Shown here: positions 5,953-15,540 of the stretch, piece by piece
How positions within the stretch are numbered: the stretch's first letter is position 1
Layout of the letters: the number at the start of each line of letters is the position of its first letter
NCBI RefSeq assembly: GCF_900604335.1
Contig: NZ_UWOD01000001.1
Location: forward strand, 1,180,521 to 1,244,520
Direction of reading: 5' to 3'
DNA from: Intestinibacillus sp. Marseille-P6563
Lineage (GTDB): Bacteria; Bacillota; Clostridia; Oscillospirales; Butyricicoccaceae
DNA: 64,000 nucleotides
Notes under the pieces: model-generated
What the model was told of the DNA's origin: nothing
Database searches by the model: none
Seen by the model: only the letters and a program-made list of their open reading frames with translations
Made by a program: the position numbers and the translations under genes

Positions 5953-7512
5953 ATGTCCTACGCCATCTATTTGAGAAAATCCCAAGCTGATCTGGAAGCC
6001 GAGGCTTCCGGTGTGGGGGAAACCTTGTCCCGCCACCGGCGCACGCTGCTCGAACTGGCCAAACGGCAGCACCTGGAGGTCGGGGCCATCTATGAAGAAA
6101 TCGTATCCGGTGAAACGATTGCCGCCCGGCCGCAGATGCAAAAGCTCTTGTCCGAAGTCGGGGAAGGCCGATGGCAAGGCGTGCTGGTCATGGAAGTCGA
6201 ACGCCTGGCCCGCGGTGACAGCATTGATCAGGGCATCGTGTCCCAAGCGTTTAAATTTTCCGGCACGAAAATCATAACGCCGTTAAAAACCTACGACCCA
6301 TCGAACGAGTTCGACGAGGAATATTTGGAATTTGGCCTTTTTATGAGCCGCCGTGAATATCAAACCATCAAACGCCGCATGATCGCCGGACGTATTGCAT
6401 CGGTTAAAGAGGGCAAATATATGGGAAAGGTCGACCCCTTCGGCTACCGTCGCGTCAAACTTGAGAACGAAAAGGGCTGGACGCTTGCTATTGTACCCGA
6501 ACAGGCCGAAATCGTCCGAAAGATTTTTTACTGGTATCTGAATGGAGAAAGTACACGCACCATTGCAAAGCACCTGAAAGTCATTGGCTCCAAAACGCGC
6601 GTTGGACAAGATTGGAGCATGGCCAGCATCTCTGCGCTGCTGCGAAATCCTCTTTACTGCGGATATGTGACATGGGGCCATAAAACCACAAAAAAAACGG
6701 TTGACGCAGGCCGGGTCACCAAAAAGCGTTACTTTTCCGAGAATTACATCAAGGTACGTGGCCGTCATGAAGCCATCATACCTGAGGAAGATTGGGATGC
6801 CGTGCAGCACAGACTAAAAACAACCCCTGGCTTTAAAATCCGCACCGATTACACCATGCGCAATCCGTTTATTGGCTTGCTTTATTGCGCAGAGTGTGGT
6901 CACGCCATGACATTAAACACAACAACACGCGACGGAAAGCCCAATTATGGCATGATGTGCCCCTGGCCGCATTGCAATGTAGTATCCTCCCGCCTTCCAG
7001 CACTAGAGCAAGCGGTGCAGGCCGCTTTATGCACTTGGCTGGAAAATTATAAAACCAGGATATCCAAAGGCCCACCCGAGGACAACAAAGAAACTGAACT
7101 GCAAGAGTCGGTTATCTTGCTTCACAAAGAACTGGAACGTATGGACGATCAGCTTCAGCGTGCTTTTGACTTGGTCGAGCAGGGCATCTATACACCAGAA
7201 CAATTTGTCGATCGTCAAAGAGTATTGACCAGTCGAAAAAAGGAACTTACCACCCAAGTGGCTATCCAAGAGCAGGCTTTGCAAGAGTACCGCGCGACCT
7301 ACACAATGCACGAAAGTTTAATCCCCCGCATCGAAGCTGTACTTCGAGCCTATCCATCTGCTCGCAGCGCCGAAGAAAAGAACCATTTACTACGCAGTGT
7401 GTTGCAAAGAATTAACTATCGAAAATTTCCACAAGAAAGCGATGGAAAACGTAAATTTTGTTTGGACTTAGACCTTGTTCCTCTAATTCCTAATCCGCAG
7501 ATAGGCAGATAG
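5953..7512 (+). CDS. Large serine recombinase (integrase)
   Basis: A 519-residue site-specific recombinase. The resolvase catalytic domain is at about 1-150 with nucleophile Ser10 in AIYLRKSQAD and conserved arginines in RLARGD. The recombinase domain (about 165-270, GYRRVKL to RNPLYCGYV) is followed by a zinc ribbon (CAECGHAM then CPWPHC) and a long coiled coil (about 370-450) that controls directionality in this family. An ATG lies three bases upstream (5950), but GAGGTG is only one base from it, so 5953 is preferred. It lies 14 bases from the interrupted host gene and presumably integrated the element there. No separate excisionase is seen. Confidence 0.93.
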   Translation: MSYAIYLRKSQADLEAEASGVGETLSRHRRTLLELAKRQHLEVGAIYEEIVSGETIAARPQMQKLLSEVGEGRWQGVLVMEVERLARGDSIDQGIVSQAFKFSGTKIITPLKTYDPSNEFDEEYLEFGLFMSRREYQTIKRRMIAGRIASVKEGKYMGKVDPFGYRRVKLENEKGWTLAIVPEQAEIVRKIFYWYLNGESTRTIAKHLKVIGSKTRVGQDWSMASISALLRNPLYCGYVTWGHKTTKKTVDAGRVTKKRYFSENYIKVRGRHEAIIPEEDWDAVQHRLKTTPGFKIRTDYTMRNPFIGLLYCAECGHAMTLNTTTRDGKPNYGMMCPWPHCNVVSSRLPALEQAVQAALCTWLENYKTRISKGPPEDNKETELQESVILLHKELERMDDQLQRAFDLVEQGIYTPEQFVDRQRVLTSRKKELTTQVAIQEQALQEYRATYTMHESLIPRIEAVLRAYPSARSAEEKNHLLRSVLQRINYRKFPQESDGKRKFCLDLDLVPLIPNPQIGR

Positions 7513-7545
7513 ATATATAAAATACAATGACTTACGAATGGGGAT
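7505..7545. other. Probable attR junction
   Basis: Phage sequence (AT-rich, ending the recombinase at 7512) changes to host coding sequence at or near ATGACTTACGAATGGGG (7527 on). In intact GH18 spore hydrolases the residues MTYEWG lie deep inside the protein, so the crossover is within a few bases of here. The core cannot be fixed without attL. Confidence 0.7.
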
Positions 7546-7976
7546 ACTCGCGCTCGGAGCCCATGGCCGTAGCGCCGCTCGACCAGGTGCGTGCCGTGGT
7601 GCGGTATGCTGCCTCGGTCATCCCCACCGATAAGATCTTCCTTGGCATTCCGAATTATGGCTATGACTGGACCCTTCCCCATGTGCCCGGCCAATCGGTG
7701 GCACGGACCATCGGCAATGTGGAAGCCGTAGAGCAGGCCATCAACCAGGGCGCAGACATCGAATACGACGAGACTGCCCAAACGCCTCATTACCAATATT
7801 ATCGGGATCGCGTACAGCATGAGGTGTGGTTTGAAGACGCGCGGAGCATCCAGGCCAAACTCAATCTTGCGCGGGAATTTGGACTGCGCGGCATCGGTGT
7901 GTGGAACATCATGCGGTATTTTCCACAGCTTTGGATGGTGCTGTGCAGTCAATATGCCATCAAAAAGGTGGTTTAA
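7527..7976 (+). pseudogene. 3' half of a GH18 spore peptidoglycan hydrolase (YaaH/SleL-like), interrupted by the prophage
   Basis: The 149 visible codons encode the C-terminal part of a glycoside hydrolase family 18 barrel: MTYEWGYS (the family's conserved MTYEWG-type strand), KIFLGIPNYGYDWTLP, DETAQTPHYQY and GIGVWNIMRYFPQ. Members with this signature (YaaH, SleL) are N-acetylglucosaminidases that act on spore cortex. The LysM repeats and catalytic DxxDxDxE strand that should come before it are missing, and there is no ribosome binding site at 7527. The 5' half is predicted on the far side of the prophage. Excision would restore the gene, so it may be conditionally broken rather than dead. 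Confidence 0.85.
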
Positions 7977-7983
7977 TTTTCGG

Positions 7984-8020
7984 AAAAGCAGGTGGTTTTT
8001 ACAAAAACCACCTGCTTTTT
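7984..8020 (+). terminator. Terminator of the interrupted hydrolase gene
   Basis: A 17-bp stem (7984-8000 with 8003-8019; core GCAGGTGG / CCACCTGC) flanked by A and T runs. Confidence 0.85.
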
Positions 8021-8144
8021 AGCGTTATTTGGGTGGATGCGCAGCATATACCACTGTGCAAAAGGGAACAAAATCGATATACTGGGTTTACCCGGTGTGG
8101 CAGAGCTTGCCGCCGGGGTAAAATGACGAAGGAGTGTGAAAAAA

Positions 8145-8852
8145 ATGAAACGTTTGGTGAGTTTTTCTCTTGCCTCGATGTTAGCAATGGGTATGACAGC
8201 TGGTGCAGCTGTGCAGCCAGCTTCGGCAAATATGAAAGGTTGGATCTCTTCCTCGGAAGTGCAAGGCATGAATAAAGATGAGATCTTGCAGTACTTATTC
8301 GAAAAATTTGATATTTCCATCGGGAATGATTCGCCTGTGCAAAAACCGGGCACCGGCGGCGGTTCGTCCCAGAATCCCGGCTCTGGTTCGGGTGGCGGCT
8401 CGTCCGAAACCCCGGATTCCGGCTCGGGCGGTGGCTCGTCCCAGAACCCCGGCTCTGGTTCAGGCAGTGGCTCGTCCCAGACATCGTATGCCGCGCAGGT
8501 CGTCTCGCTGGTCAATGCAGAACGCGCAAAATATGGTCTGTCGGCTTTGACCATGGACAGTTCGGTCACTGCGGCCGCGCAGGTGCGCGCTGGGGAACTG
8601 TATCAGTCCTTCTCTCACACCCGTCCGGATGGACGTTCGTGCTTTACGGCGCTGCGTGAAGCGGGCGCTTCGTATTCCGGCGCAGGCGAAAATATCGCGT
8701 ACGGGCAGCGTTCTCCCGAGGCTGTCATGCAGGCCTGGATGAATTCCTCCGGCCATCGCGCCAACATCCTGAGTAATAAATATACAAAGATCGGCGTTGG
8801 TTATACAGTCAAAAACGGCGTGACCTACTGGACGCAGATGTTCACCTACTAA
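8145..8852 (+). CDS. Secreted CAP/SCP-domain protein (YkwD-like)
   Basis: A 235-residue exported protein. A signal peptide covers about residues 1-28 (ending AVQPASA). Then come a short helical region, a Gly/Ser/Pro linker (about 70-110) made of three 12-residue repeats, and a C-terminal CAP domain (about 115-235) with LVNAERAKYGL, SHTRPDGRSCF, GENIAYGQRSP and WMNSSGHRANIL. The His, Glu and His positions of the CAP cavity are present. ATG 8145 is preferred over GTG 8136 because AAGGAG ends at 8134. Clostridial CAP proteins are wall- or spore-associated; the substrate is unknown. A promoter was not identified. Confidence 0.88.
   Translation: MKRLVSFSLASMLAMGMTAGAAVQPASANMKGWISSSEVQGMNKDEILQYLFEKFDISIGNDSPVQKPGTGGGSSQNPGSGSGGGSSETPDSGSGGGSSQNPGSGSGSGSSQTSYAAQVVSLVNAERAKYGLSALTMDSSVTAAAQVRAGELYQSFSHTRPDGRSCFTALREAGASYSGAGENIAYGQRSPEAVMQAWMNSSGHRANILSNKYTKIGVGYTVKNGVTYWTQMFTY
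8361..8468 (+). repeat. Three 36-bp tandem repeats in the CAP protein linker
   Basis: Units at 8361, 8397 and 8433 encode GSSQNPGSGSGG, GSSETPDSGSGG and GSSQNPGSGSGS. Units 1 and 3 are nearly identical, and the middle one differs (ETPD), suggesting duplication or slippage. Confidence 0.85.
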
Positions 8853-9026
8853 ATCACTAGTTTTTGCGCATTCTCCCATGTATTCGGCACTTATCCTGCA
8901 TTTCTTCCTGCATTGCCCTATTTATTTATGTTTTAATTTAAGTTCTGCAATTTATTGACCTGTCGAAAAAGACAATTTTCCTTGTGTGGCGGACAAATTT
9001 TCTATGAATTTATATACGACACCTGC

Positions 9027-10480
<1,454 letters not shown>

Positions 10481-10489
10481 GAAAATTAA

Positions 10490-10522
10490 AAAAAGTGGCA
10501 GCCAAAGGCTGTCACTTTTTTT
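10490..10522. terminator. Bidirectional terminator between gdhA and the phosphoesterase gene
   Basis: AAAAAGTGGCAGCC / GGCTGTCACTTTTT stem with a 3-base loop; A-rich before and T-rich after, so it can serve both convergent genes. The stop of the minus-strand gene lies within it. Confidence 0.85.
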
Positions 10523-11396
10523 GTCTCTTTTGGGCTGGTCCCAGGGTGATGACCACCAGTTCGGGCATGTTAAAAATCCGCACCGGCGCATGACCGCCCA
10601 GCCCGCGGCTGACGATCATGGCTGTATCCTGTTCATCATACCGCCCGCCGGTGTATTTGGGGAACAAGCCCTGTCCGGGGGCAAACAGACCGCCCACGCC
10701 CGGCAGACGCACCTGTCCGCCATGGGCATGCCCGGCGACGACCAGGTCGATCGGATAGTTGGCGTATACGGTCAAAAATTCCGGCCGGTGGGACACCAAA
10801 ATGGTAAACTCATCCGGGCCAATGCCATGCGTCACGCGTGCAAGCATTTCTTCCATGGCCTGCACTATCTGCTTGCGGCTGGGCTTTTCCGGCAAGGTGG
10901 CCGGGTCTTCGACTCCAATGAGGTTGATGTACATGCCGTCTTTTTCGACCCGCGTGCCCGAGGTATGCAGCATCTGCACCCCTGCCTTGGCAAAAGCCGC
11001 TGCCAGCAGATCTCGGCCTTCCCGCTGAATGCGCCGCCGCTCATGGTTTCCATACACGCCGCAGACCGGTGCGATGCGGCGCAGCAGCCGCGCCTGTTCC
11101 AGGCAATCCTCCAGATTGCCGTGCTTGGCATCCACCCAGTCACCAGCAATCAAAATCAAATCCGGCTTGATGGCACGCACACGCCGCAAAAGCTGCTCCT
11201 GCTTTTCGCCAAAATTCCGGCTGTGGATATCGGATAACAGCGCGATACGAAATCCATAAAAGCTGCTCGGCAGATGGTCAGCAATCAGCCGGTAGCGGGT
11301 GGTTTTCACTCGGACATTCTGCCATACCGTGACAGCGGCCAAGAGCCCCGCCGCAAAGGCACTGCCCCGCATCAGCATACGCTTTGTCTGTTTCAT
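10512..11396 (-). CDS. Membrane-anchored metallophosphoesterase (YkuE-like)
   Basis: A 294-residue calcineurin-type phosphoesterase. An N-terminal hydrophobic anchor (GSAFAAGLLAAVTVW, about 11-25) precedes the catalytic domain. Metal-binding motifs are SDIHSRNFG, GDWVD, GNHE, a histidine in LVSHRPEF and GHAHGGQ. The start at 11396 follows AAGGAGGAG; the longer ORF upstream has no ribosome site. Homologues hydrolyse phospholipid head groups or lipid A-type phosphates, but the substrate here is unknown. It is a single gene, convergent with gdhA. Confidence 0.88.
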   Translation of the reverse strand: MKQTKRMLMRGSAFAAGLLAAVTVWQNVRVKTTRYRLIADHLPSSFYGFRIALLSDIHSRNFGEKQEQLLRRVRAIKPDLILIAGDWVDAKHGNLEDCLEQARLLRRIAPVCGVYGNHERRRIQREGRDLLAAAFAKAGVQMLHTSGTRVEKDGMYINLIGVEDPATLPEKPSRKQIVQAMEEMLARVTHGIGPDEFTILVSHRPEFLTVYANYPIDLVVAGHAHGGQVRLPGVGGLFAPGQGLFPKYTGGRYDEQDTAMIVSRGLGGHAPVRIFNMPELVVITLGPAQKRQKK

Positions 11397-11504
11397 CCAA
11401 GCTCCTCCTTCTATGGTCCATGGCCTTGCGGCCAAACGGTTTTGTCTGGTTTGTAAACTATCATACAATATCTGGTTGAAAAACGCAAAGCCTTTCAAAA
11501 GAAA

Positions 11505-11533
11505 AGCCGTCCGAAAAAATCTTTCGGACAGCT
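11505..11533 (-). terminator. Terminator of the alpha/beta hydrolase gene
   Basis: AGCTGTCCGAAA / TTTCGGACGGCT stem read on the minus strand, followed by TTTTC. Confidence 0.75.
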
Positions 11534-11540
11534 CTGCATT

Positions 11541-12500
11541 TTATGCACTTTCTCCCGGCTGCTTTTTCGACAGGTGGGCTTCCAGCCAGCGGGATACATC
11601 ACCAAATACATCCAAGTGGTTGAGTTCGTTCAGGATCTCATGCCGGCCATCCTTATAAAAGATCACATCCACATCCTTTTGTCCAGCTGCCTGATACATA
11701 CGCGCCACACTGCGCACCCCGTCGCCATAGCCGCCCACCGGGTCCTTATCCCCAGCGATGAGCAGAATCGGCAGATCATGGGGTGTGGTCCGGAAACAGC
11801 GGACATGGTTGGCCCGATGAACCAGGGTGAACAAATCGCGGAAACCGGTGGCGGTAAAGACAAAGTTGCATTTATTATCCGACTGGAACAGTTCGACGAT
11901 GTGTTCATCGCGAGTGAGCCAGGCGAACATGGAATGCGGGCCTGCGATCTTACGATTAAAATTGTTAAAGGCCAAACGCGACAGCATCGCCGAACGATAG
12001 GTCATGCCGCGGGTATGGGCGACCGAATCGGCCAGCCGTACGCCGGTGCGTGCAAAGGGGGTCGGACCGACCGTGCCGCACAGGATACATCCATCCAGTT
12101 CGGCGCCGTACGACGGCAGGTACAGCCGGGCGAGCAGCGAACCCATGGAATGTCCAAACATAAAATACGGCAGGTCGGGATAGCGCTTGCGCATAATATC
12201 GGTCAGTTGTTTGACATCCTGAATCAGATACTCCCAGCCGTTTTGGGGCGCAAAAAATCCGAGTTCGTTTTCACGGGACACTGAGGCGCCATGCCCCAGG
12301 TGGTCATTGCCGCAGACGATAAAGCCCAGGCTGCAAAGATATTTGGCAAACACGGTATAGCGCGAAAAGTATTCGCACATGCCGTGTGCGATCTGCACGA
12401 TGCCGCGCGGTTCCACGCCCTCGGGCGCCAGGATATAATAAGTGATCTGGGAAACGCCGTTTGCACTTTTAAACATATTTTGGGTACATTTGATATTCAT
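11541..12500 (-). CDS. Alpha/beta hydrolase, monoacylglycerol-lipase-like
   Basis: A 319-residue serine hydrolase of the Hydrolase_4 (monoglyceride lipase) type. The oxyanion region is VQIAHGMCEYFSRY, the nucleophile elbow GHSMGS (about residues 116-121), the acid LLIAGDKDPVGG and the histidine YKDGRHEILNE. No signal peptide, so cytoplasmic. The likely reaction is hydrolysis of glycerolipid or lysophospholipid esters. The ATG at 12500 is preceded by GGAAGGG at suitable distance. It is transcribed alone, ending at a hairpin around 11505-11533. Confidence 0.9.
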   Translation of the reverse strand: MNIKCTQNMFKSANGVSQITYYILAPEGVEPRGIVQIAHGMCEYFSRYTVFAKYLCSLGFIVCGNDHLGHGASVSRENELGFFAPQNGWEYLIQDVKQLTDIMRKRYPDLPYFMFGHSMGSLLARLYLPSYGAELDGCILCGTVGPTPFARTGVRLADSVAHTRGMTYRSAMLSRLAFNNFNRKIAGPHSMFAWLTRDEHIVELFQSDNKCNFVFTATGFRDLFTLVHRANHVRCFRTTPHDLPILLIAGDKDPVGGYGDGVRSVARMYQAAGQKDVDVIFYKDGRHEILNELNHLDVFGDVSRWLEAHLSKKQPGESA

Positions 12501-12677
12501 ACCATCAACCCTTCCCGATCAAATTCCTGTCTGCCTCTATCATACCACAAAACCGTGCCAGCGTCGCGAATCCGGTCCAAAATTAACAAACGGTTTAAAT
12601 TTATCGGCATCTGCGCCCTTCCATGCATCCTTGTTGCATCGTTCTGTGCGAATTTACTTTTTTTCACACCAATTTGC

Positions 12678-12707
12678 TAGACAGCCGCCATCCTTCCGTG
12701 CTACAAT
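12678..12707 (+). promoter_or_regulatory. Promoter of the Bax-inhibitor-1 gene
   Basis: TAGACA (12678-12683), 18-base spacer, TACAAT (12702-12707), 21 bases before the start codon. Confidence 0.55.
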
Positions 12708-12728
12708 GACGCTGGAGGTGATTGTATT

Positions 12729-13412
12729 ATGATGTTCAACTTTGAACCTGTGGCACAGGCTGAATCGCTCAAGCGGTATACCGCCAAGACGTTCGGATGG
12801 ATGTTCCTGGGACTCGCCGTGACCTTTGGCGTGATGATGGCCACCTATTATTCGGGCGCGGTCTTCTTCATGATGTCCACTCCGGTGCTGTTCATTCTGG
12901 CAGCTGCTGAACTGGGCACGGTCATCGTGCTTTCGGCACGTGTGGGGAAAATGTCGGTCGGCGCTTCGCGCGCCCTGTTCTTCTTCTATGCGATCTTGAA
13001 CGGGCTGGTCTTTTCGACCTATTTCCTATATTTCCACGTTTCTTCGCTCATGCTCGCCTTTGGCGTGACATCGCTATACTTTGGCGTGATGGCTGGCGTG
13101 GGTTACTTTACCAAAGTCGATCTGTCCCGCTTGCAGCCCCTGCTGATCGGCGGCCTGATTTTGATTATTGTCCTGAATGTTCTGGGCATCTTCTTCGGCT
13201 TTGGCGGCATGGAACGCCTGCTGTGCTTTGCCGGCGTCGCCCTGTTCCTGGGCTTTACGGCGTATGATACCCAGAAGATCAAGGCGCTGCATGCAGCGTA
13301 CAGCCATGACCCGTCCATGCTGGCGCGGGTGTCCATCTTCGCTGCGTTGCAGCTGTATCTGGACTTTATCAACCTGTTCCTTTACATCCTGCGCCTGTTT
13401 AACCGCGATTAA
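12729..13412 (+). CDS. Bax inhibitor-1/YccA family membrane protein
   Basis: A 227-residue protein with about seven hydrophobic helices. The C-terminal block CFAGVALFLGFTAYDTQKIK and the helix ALQLYLDFINLFLYILRLF carry the conserved Asp pair of the family (TAYDTQ, YLDFIN). Bacterial members (YetJ type) are pH-gated calcium leak channels. GGAGGTG lies eight bases before the ATG. Single-gene unit. Confidence 0.92.
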   Translation: MMFNFEPVAQAESLKRYTAKTFGWMFLGLAVTFGVMMATYYSGAVFFMMSTPVLFILAAAELGTVIVLSARVGKMSVGASRALFFFYAILNGLVFSTYFLYFHVSSLMLAFGVTSLYFGVMAGVGYFTKVDLSRLQPLLIGGLILIIVLNVLGIFFGFGGMERLLCFAGVALFLGFTAYDTQKIKALHAAYSHDPSMLARVSIFAALQLYLDFINLFLYILRLFNRD

Positions 13413-13413
13413 A

Positions 13414-13446
13414 GAAAAGCAGCATCCAAACGATGCTGCTTTTTTC
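13414..13446. terminator. Bidirectional terminator
   Basis: AAGCAGCATC-CAAAC-GATGCTGCTT followed by T on both strands, between the convergent BI-1 and CapA-like genes. Confidence 0.85.
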
Positions 13447-14670
13447 TTAGGCTGCGGCCTTGAGGTCGCCTTCCGAACCCAGAATGGTATGGCAGTCGGC
13501 GATGGCCTGCTGAAGCTTGGCAGCCACGTCTTCCGGAGCCGTACCATCGGCCAAGGTCTGATAGGCGTCCAGCAGTTCAAACCGTACATCGGCCCCCTTT
13601 TCCCGGTCGAGCATGAGCAGCGGTACGTAATTGTAGCCGCTGACCTCGGTTTTGCCGGTCTCCGGGTCCTTGGTCAGCTGTAAATTGAGCACCACAGTCG
13701 TATCGGTGTACTGGTCATTCTGCGCGGAGATAAAATTGCCGAGCGAATAGCAGACAAAGCCCTGCTTGGTGTTGCCTTCTTCATCGGTCAGGGTGCGCAG
13801 TTCCATGGGCTGCAAGACATGCGGATGGCCGCCCAGAATAATATCCGCGCCCTGGTCAAAGAATAACTGAGCGATCTGCTCCTGATAATCGTTTTGCTGG
13901 GTCTGGTATTCGATACCCCAGTGAATCATGACGGCGATCAGGTCGGCGTCCAGTTCGCGGGCGGCGGCCATGTCGGCCTCAATGCGTGCGGTGTCCGGCG
14001 TCGAGCAGGCATCCATATAATCGGTGTTGAACAGATTGACCGAATAGCTGCGGTCGGACGCGACCGGGATGCCGTTGGTGCCATAGGTATATCCCAAAAA
14101 GGCCACCGAAATGCCGCCGACGTCAGCGACCACGATGCCGCTGTTCTGGTCGCGTTCCTCCTGGGTACGGTAGGTGCCCACATGCTGGAAGCCGCGTTCG
14201 TCCAGCACGTCAAGCGTGCGCACCAGACCGTCATACCCACGGTCCATGCAGTGATTGTTGGCGGTCAGCAGCAGGTCAAATCCCATTTCCTTGAGGTTAT
14301 CGGCCAGGTCATCTGGTGTGTTAAAGGCCGGATAACCCGAATAATCCGGGCCGCCTGCAAAGGTGGTTTCCAGATTGGCCACCGCAAAATCGGCCGCTTC
14401 GGTCCAGGCCCGTGCGCCGGATAACATAGGCGCATAGTCATATTTGCCCTGTGCTTCGTCCCAAGCGTCGTTGGTCTGGGGCATATGGCTCATCGTATCG
14501 CCACAGACGGCCAACGTGGCTGTAATGGGCTCAGGCGCTGCCTCGGAAACCACGGCATCGCTTTCGGGCTTCCACTCGGTCTCGGCCGGAGCCTCGGGTT
14601 CCGATTGGCCACACGAAGCCAGCAGCAGGGTCAGGCTTACAAAAAACGCCAAGATTCTTGTTTTTTTCAC
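13447..14670 (-). CDS. CapA-family lipoprotein (poly-gamma-glutamate synthesis-type)
   Basis: A 407-residue lipoprotein. The signal peptide ends in lipobox LLLASC (Cys20), followed by a Pro/Glu-rich spacer. The CapA/PgsA metallophosphatase-like domain runs from about 50 to 330: VCGDTM, NLETTFAG, LLTANNHCMDRGYDGL, VMIHWGIEYQ and ILGGHPHVLQPMEL. The start is GTG at 14670 behind GGAGGAAC; the nearby ATG is out of frame. CapA proteins take part in gamma-glutamyl capsule release or attachment, but many clostridia carry stand-alone copies without capBC, as here. Confidence 0.9.
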   Translation of the reverse strand: MKKTRILAFFVSLTLLLASCGQSEPEAPAETEWKPESDAVVSEAAPEPITATLAVCGDTMSHMPQTNDAWDEAQGKYDYAPMLSGARAWTEAADFAVANLETTFAGGPDYSGYPAFNTPDDLADNLKEMGFDLLLTANNHCMDRGYDGLVRTLDVLDERGFQHVGTYRTQEERDQNSGIVVADVGGISVAFLGYTYGTNGIPVASDRSYSVNLFNTDYMDACSTPDTARIEADMAAARELDADLIAVMIHWGIEYQTQQNDYQEQIAQLFFDQGADIILGGHPHVLQPMELRTLTDEEGNTKQGFVCYSLGNFISAQNDQYTDTTVVLNLQLTKDPETGKTEVSGYNYVPLLMLDREKGADVRFELLDAYQTLADGTAPEDVAAKLQQAIADCHTILGSEGDLKAAA

Positions 14671-14721
14671 ATTGTTCCTCCGTTCGGCTGTCGATTCTTG
14701 TAGATTGCAACCGGCACCGTC

Positions 14722-14749
14722 ATTATATCACCTTATTGGATGCTTGCAA
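14722..14749 (-). promoter_or_regulatory. Promoter of the CapA-like gene
   Basis: On the minus strand TTGCAA (14744-14749), 16-base spacer, TATAAT (14722-14727). Confidence 0.65.
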
Positions 14750-14782
14750 ATATATTTTTGGCATATTTACACAAAAGATGCC

Positions 14783-14818
14783 AAAAAACCGGCCTGCTTT
14801 TAAAAAGCAGGCCGGTTT
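14783..14818 (-). terminator. Terminator of the coaX/ECF operon
   Basis: AAACCGGCCTGCTTTT / AAAAGCAGGCCGGTTT long stem followed on the minus strand by TTT. Confidence 0.85.
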
Positions 14819-14838
14819 CGGTCTATCACAAAAATGGA

Positions 14839-15480
14839 TTATCCTTGTGCCTTCACAAACTGCTTGCGCAGGGCGAGCAGCAGGGCTTTGCCGATTACAG
14901 CGACCAGCACAGCAGCTGCAATGGCTTCCGGGATACCGGATGCGGTAACCGTACCCATGACCAGACCAAAGACCGCAGTCAGCGCCACGTTCTGCGCCTC
15001 CGCATACTGCTGGGCAAACAGCAGATAGATGCTGCCCATAACGGTCACGGTATTGACCATCGCGCCCACAAAACCGGTGATCGGCAGCGCTACGAGCGAC
15101 GGAACCTGTAGCTTGCTGAGCAAGATCCACAGCCAGCCAGCGGCCACGCCGATCAGCACACGGCAGCCCACGCTGATCCAAACCGCCTTGACCGCACCGG
15201 GCAGGCCGGTGGTGCTCAAGAACGGAGAGAATGCAAACGAGAGCAGCGTCGGGGCCAGGGTATTGGACACCAGCGAACAGATGCCGAATACTGCGCCCAA
15301 AATGCCGCCAGCCATGGGTCCGAGCAGGATAGCGCCCAGGATGACCGGGATGTGCACGGTGGTCGCCTTGATGATGGGCAGTTGAATCATCCCGAGCGGC
15401 GTGTTTGCGAGCAGGATGACAATAGCTGCCATGAGTGCGAGCTGCGCCATATAGCGCACGTCCATTTTCTTCTGTTTCAT
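14839..15480 (-). CDS. ECF transporter S component, probably pantothenate-specific (PanT-like)
   Basis: A 213-residue integral membrane protein with about six helices. It binds a vitamin and works with the shared ECF module (EcfA, EcfA', EcfT), which is not in this window. The segment KATTVHIPVILGAILLGPMAG near the N-terminus is typical of clostridial ECF S components of the pantothenate/pyridoxine-like branch. The gene lies 60 bases after coaX in the same direction, so pantothenate is the most likely substrate. AGGAGGT lies upstream of the ATG. Specificity is inferred from context. Confidence 0.8.
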   Translation of the reverse strand: MKQKKMDVRYMAQLALMAAIVILLANTPLGMIQLPIIKATTVHIPVILGAILLGPMAGGILGAVFGICSLVSNTLAPTLLSFAFSPFLSTTGLPGAVKAVWISVGCRVLIGVAAGWLWILLSKLQVPSLVALPITGFVGAMVNTVTVMGSIYLLFAQQYAEAQNVALTAVFGLVMGTVTASGIPEAIAAAVLVAVIGKALLLALRKQFVKAQG

Positions 15481-15540
15481 ATGTAGTTTTACCTCCTGCT
15501 GCCGTCTTCCTTGGAAGTACAGCGCAATTATTGTGATGCC

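Larger units (their letters stand above)
1..7526. mobile_element. Right end of an integrated prophage or prophage-like element
   Basis: The segment carries phage-type replication genes on the minus strand, a divergent XRE repressor pair, several tiny genes, a type III toxin-antitoxin locus and a large serine recombinase at its right edge. The recombinase ends 14 bases before a 5'-truncated host gene, which marks the attachment junction. Base composition is mixed: the repressor to toxin stretch (3870-5400) is distinctly AT-rich compared with the GC-rich host genes to the right. The left end lies outside the window, so capsid genes and attL cannot be judged; the element could also be a phage-derived mobilizable element. 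Confidence 0.85.
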
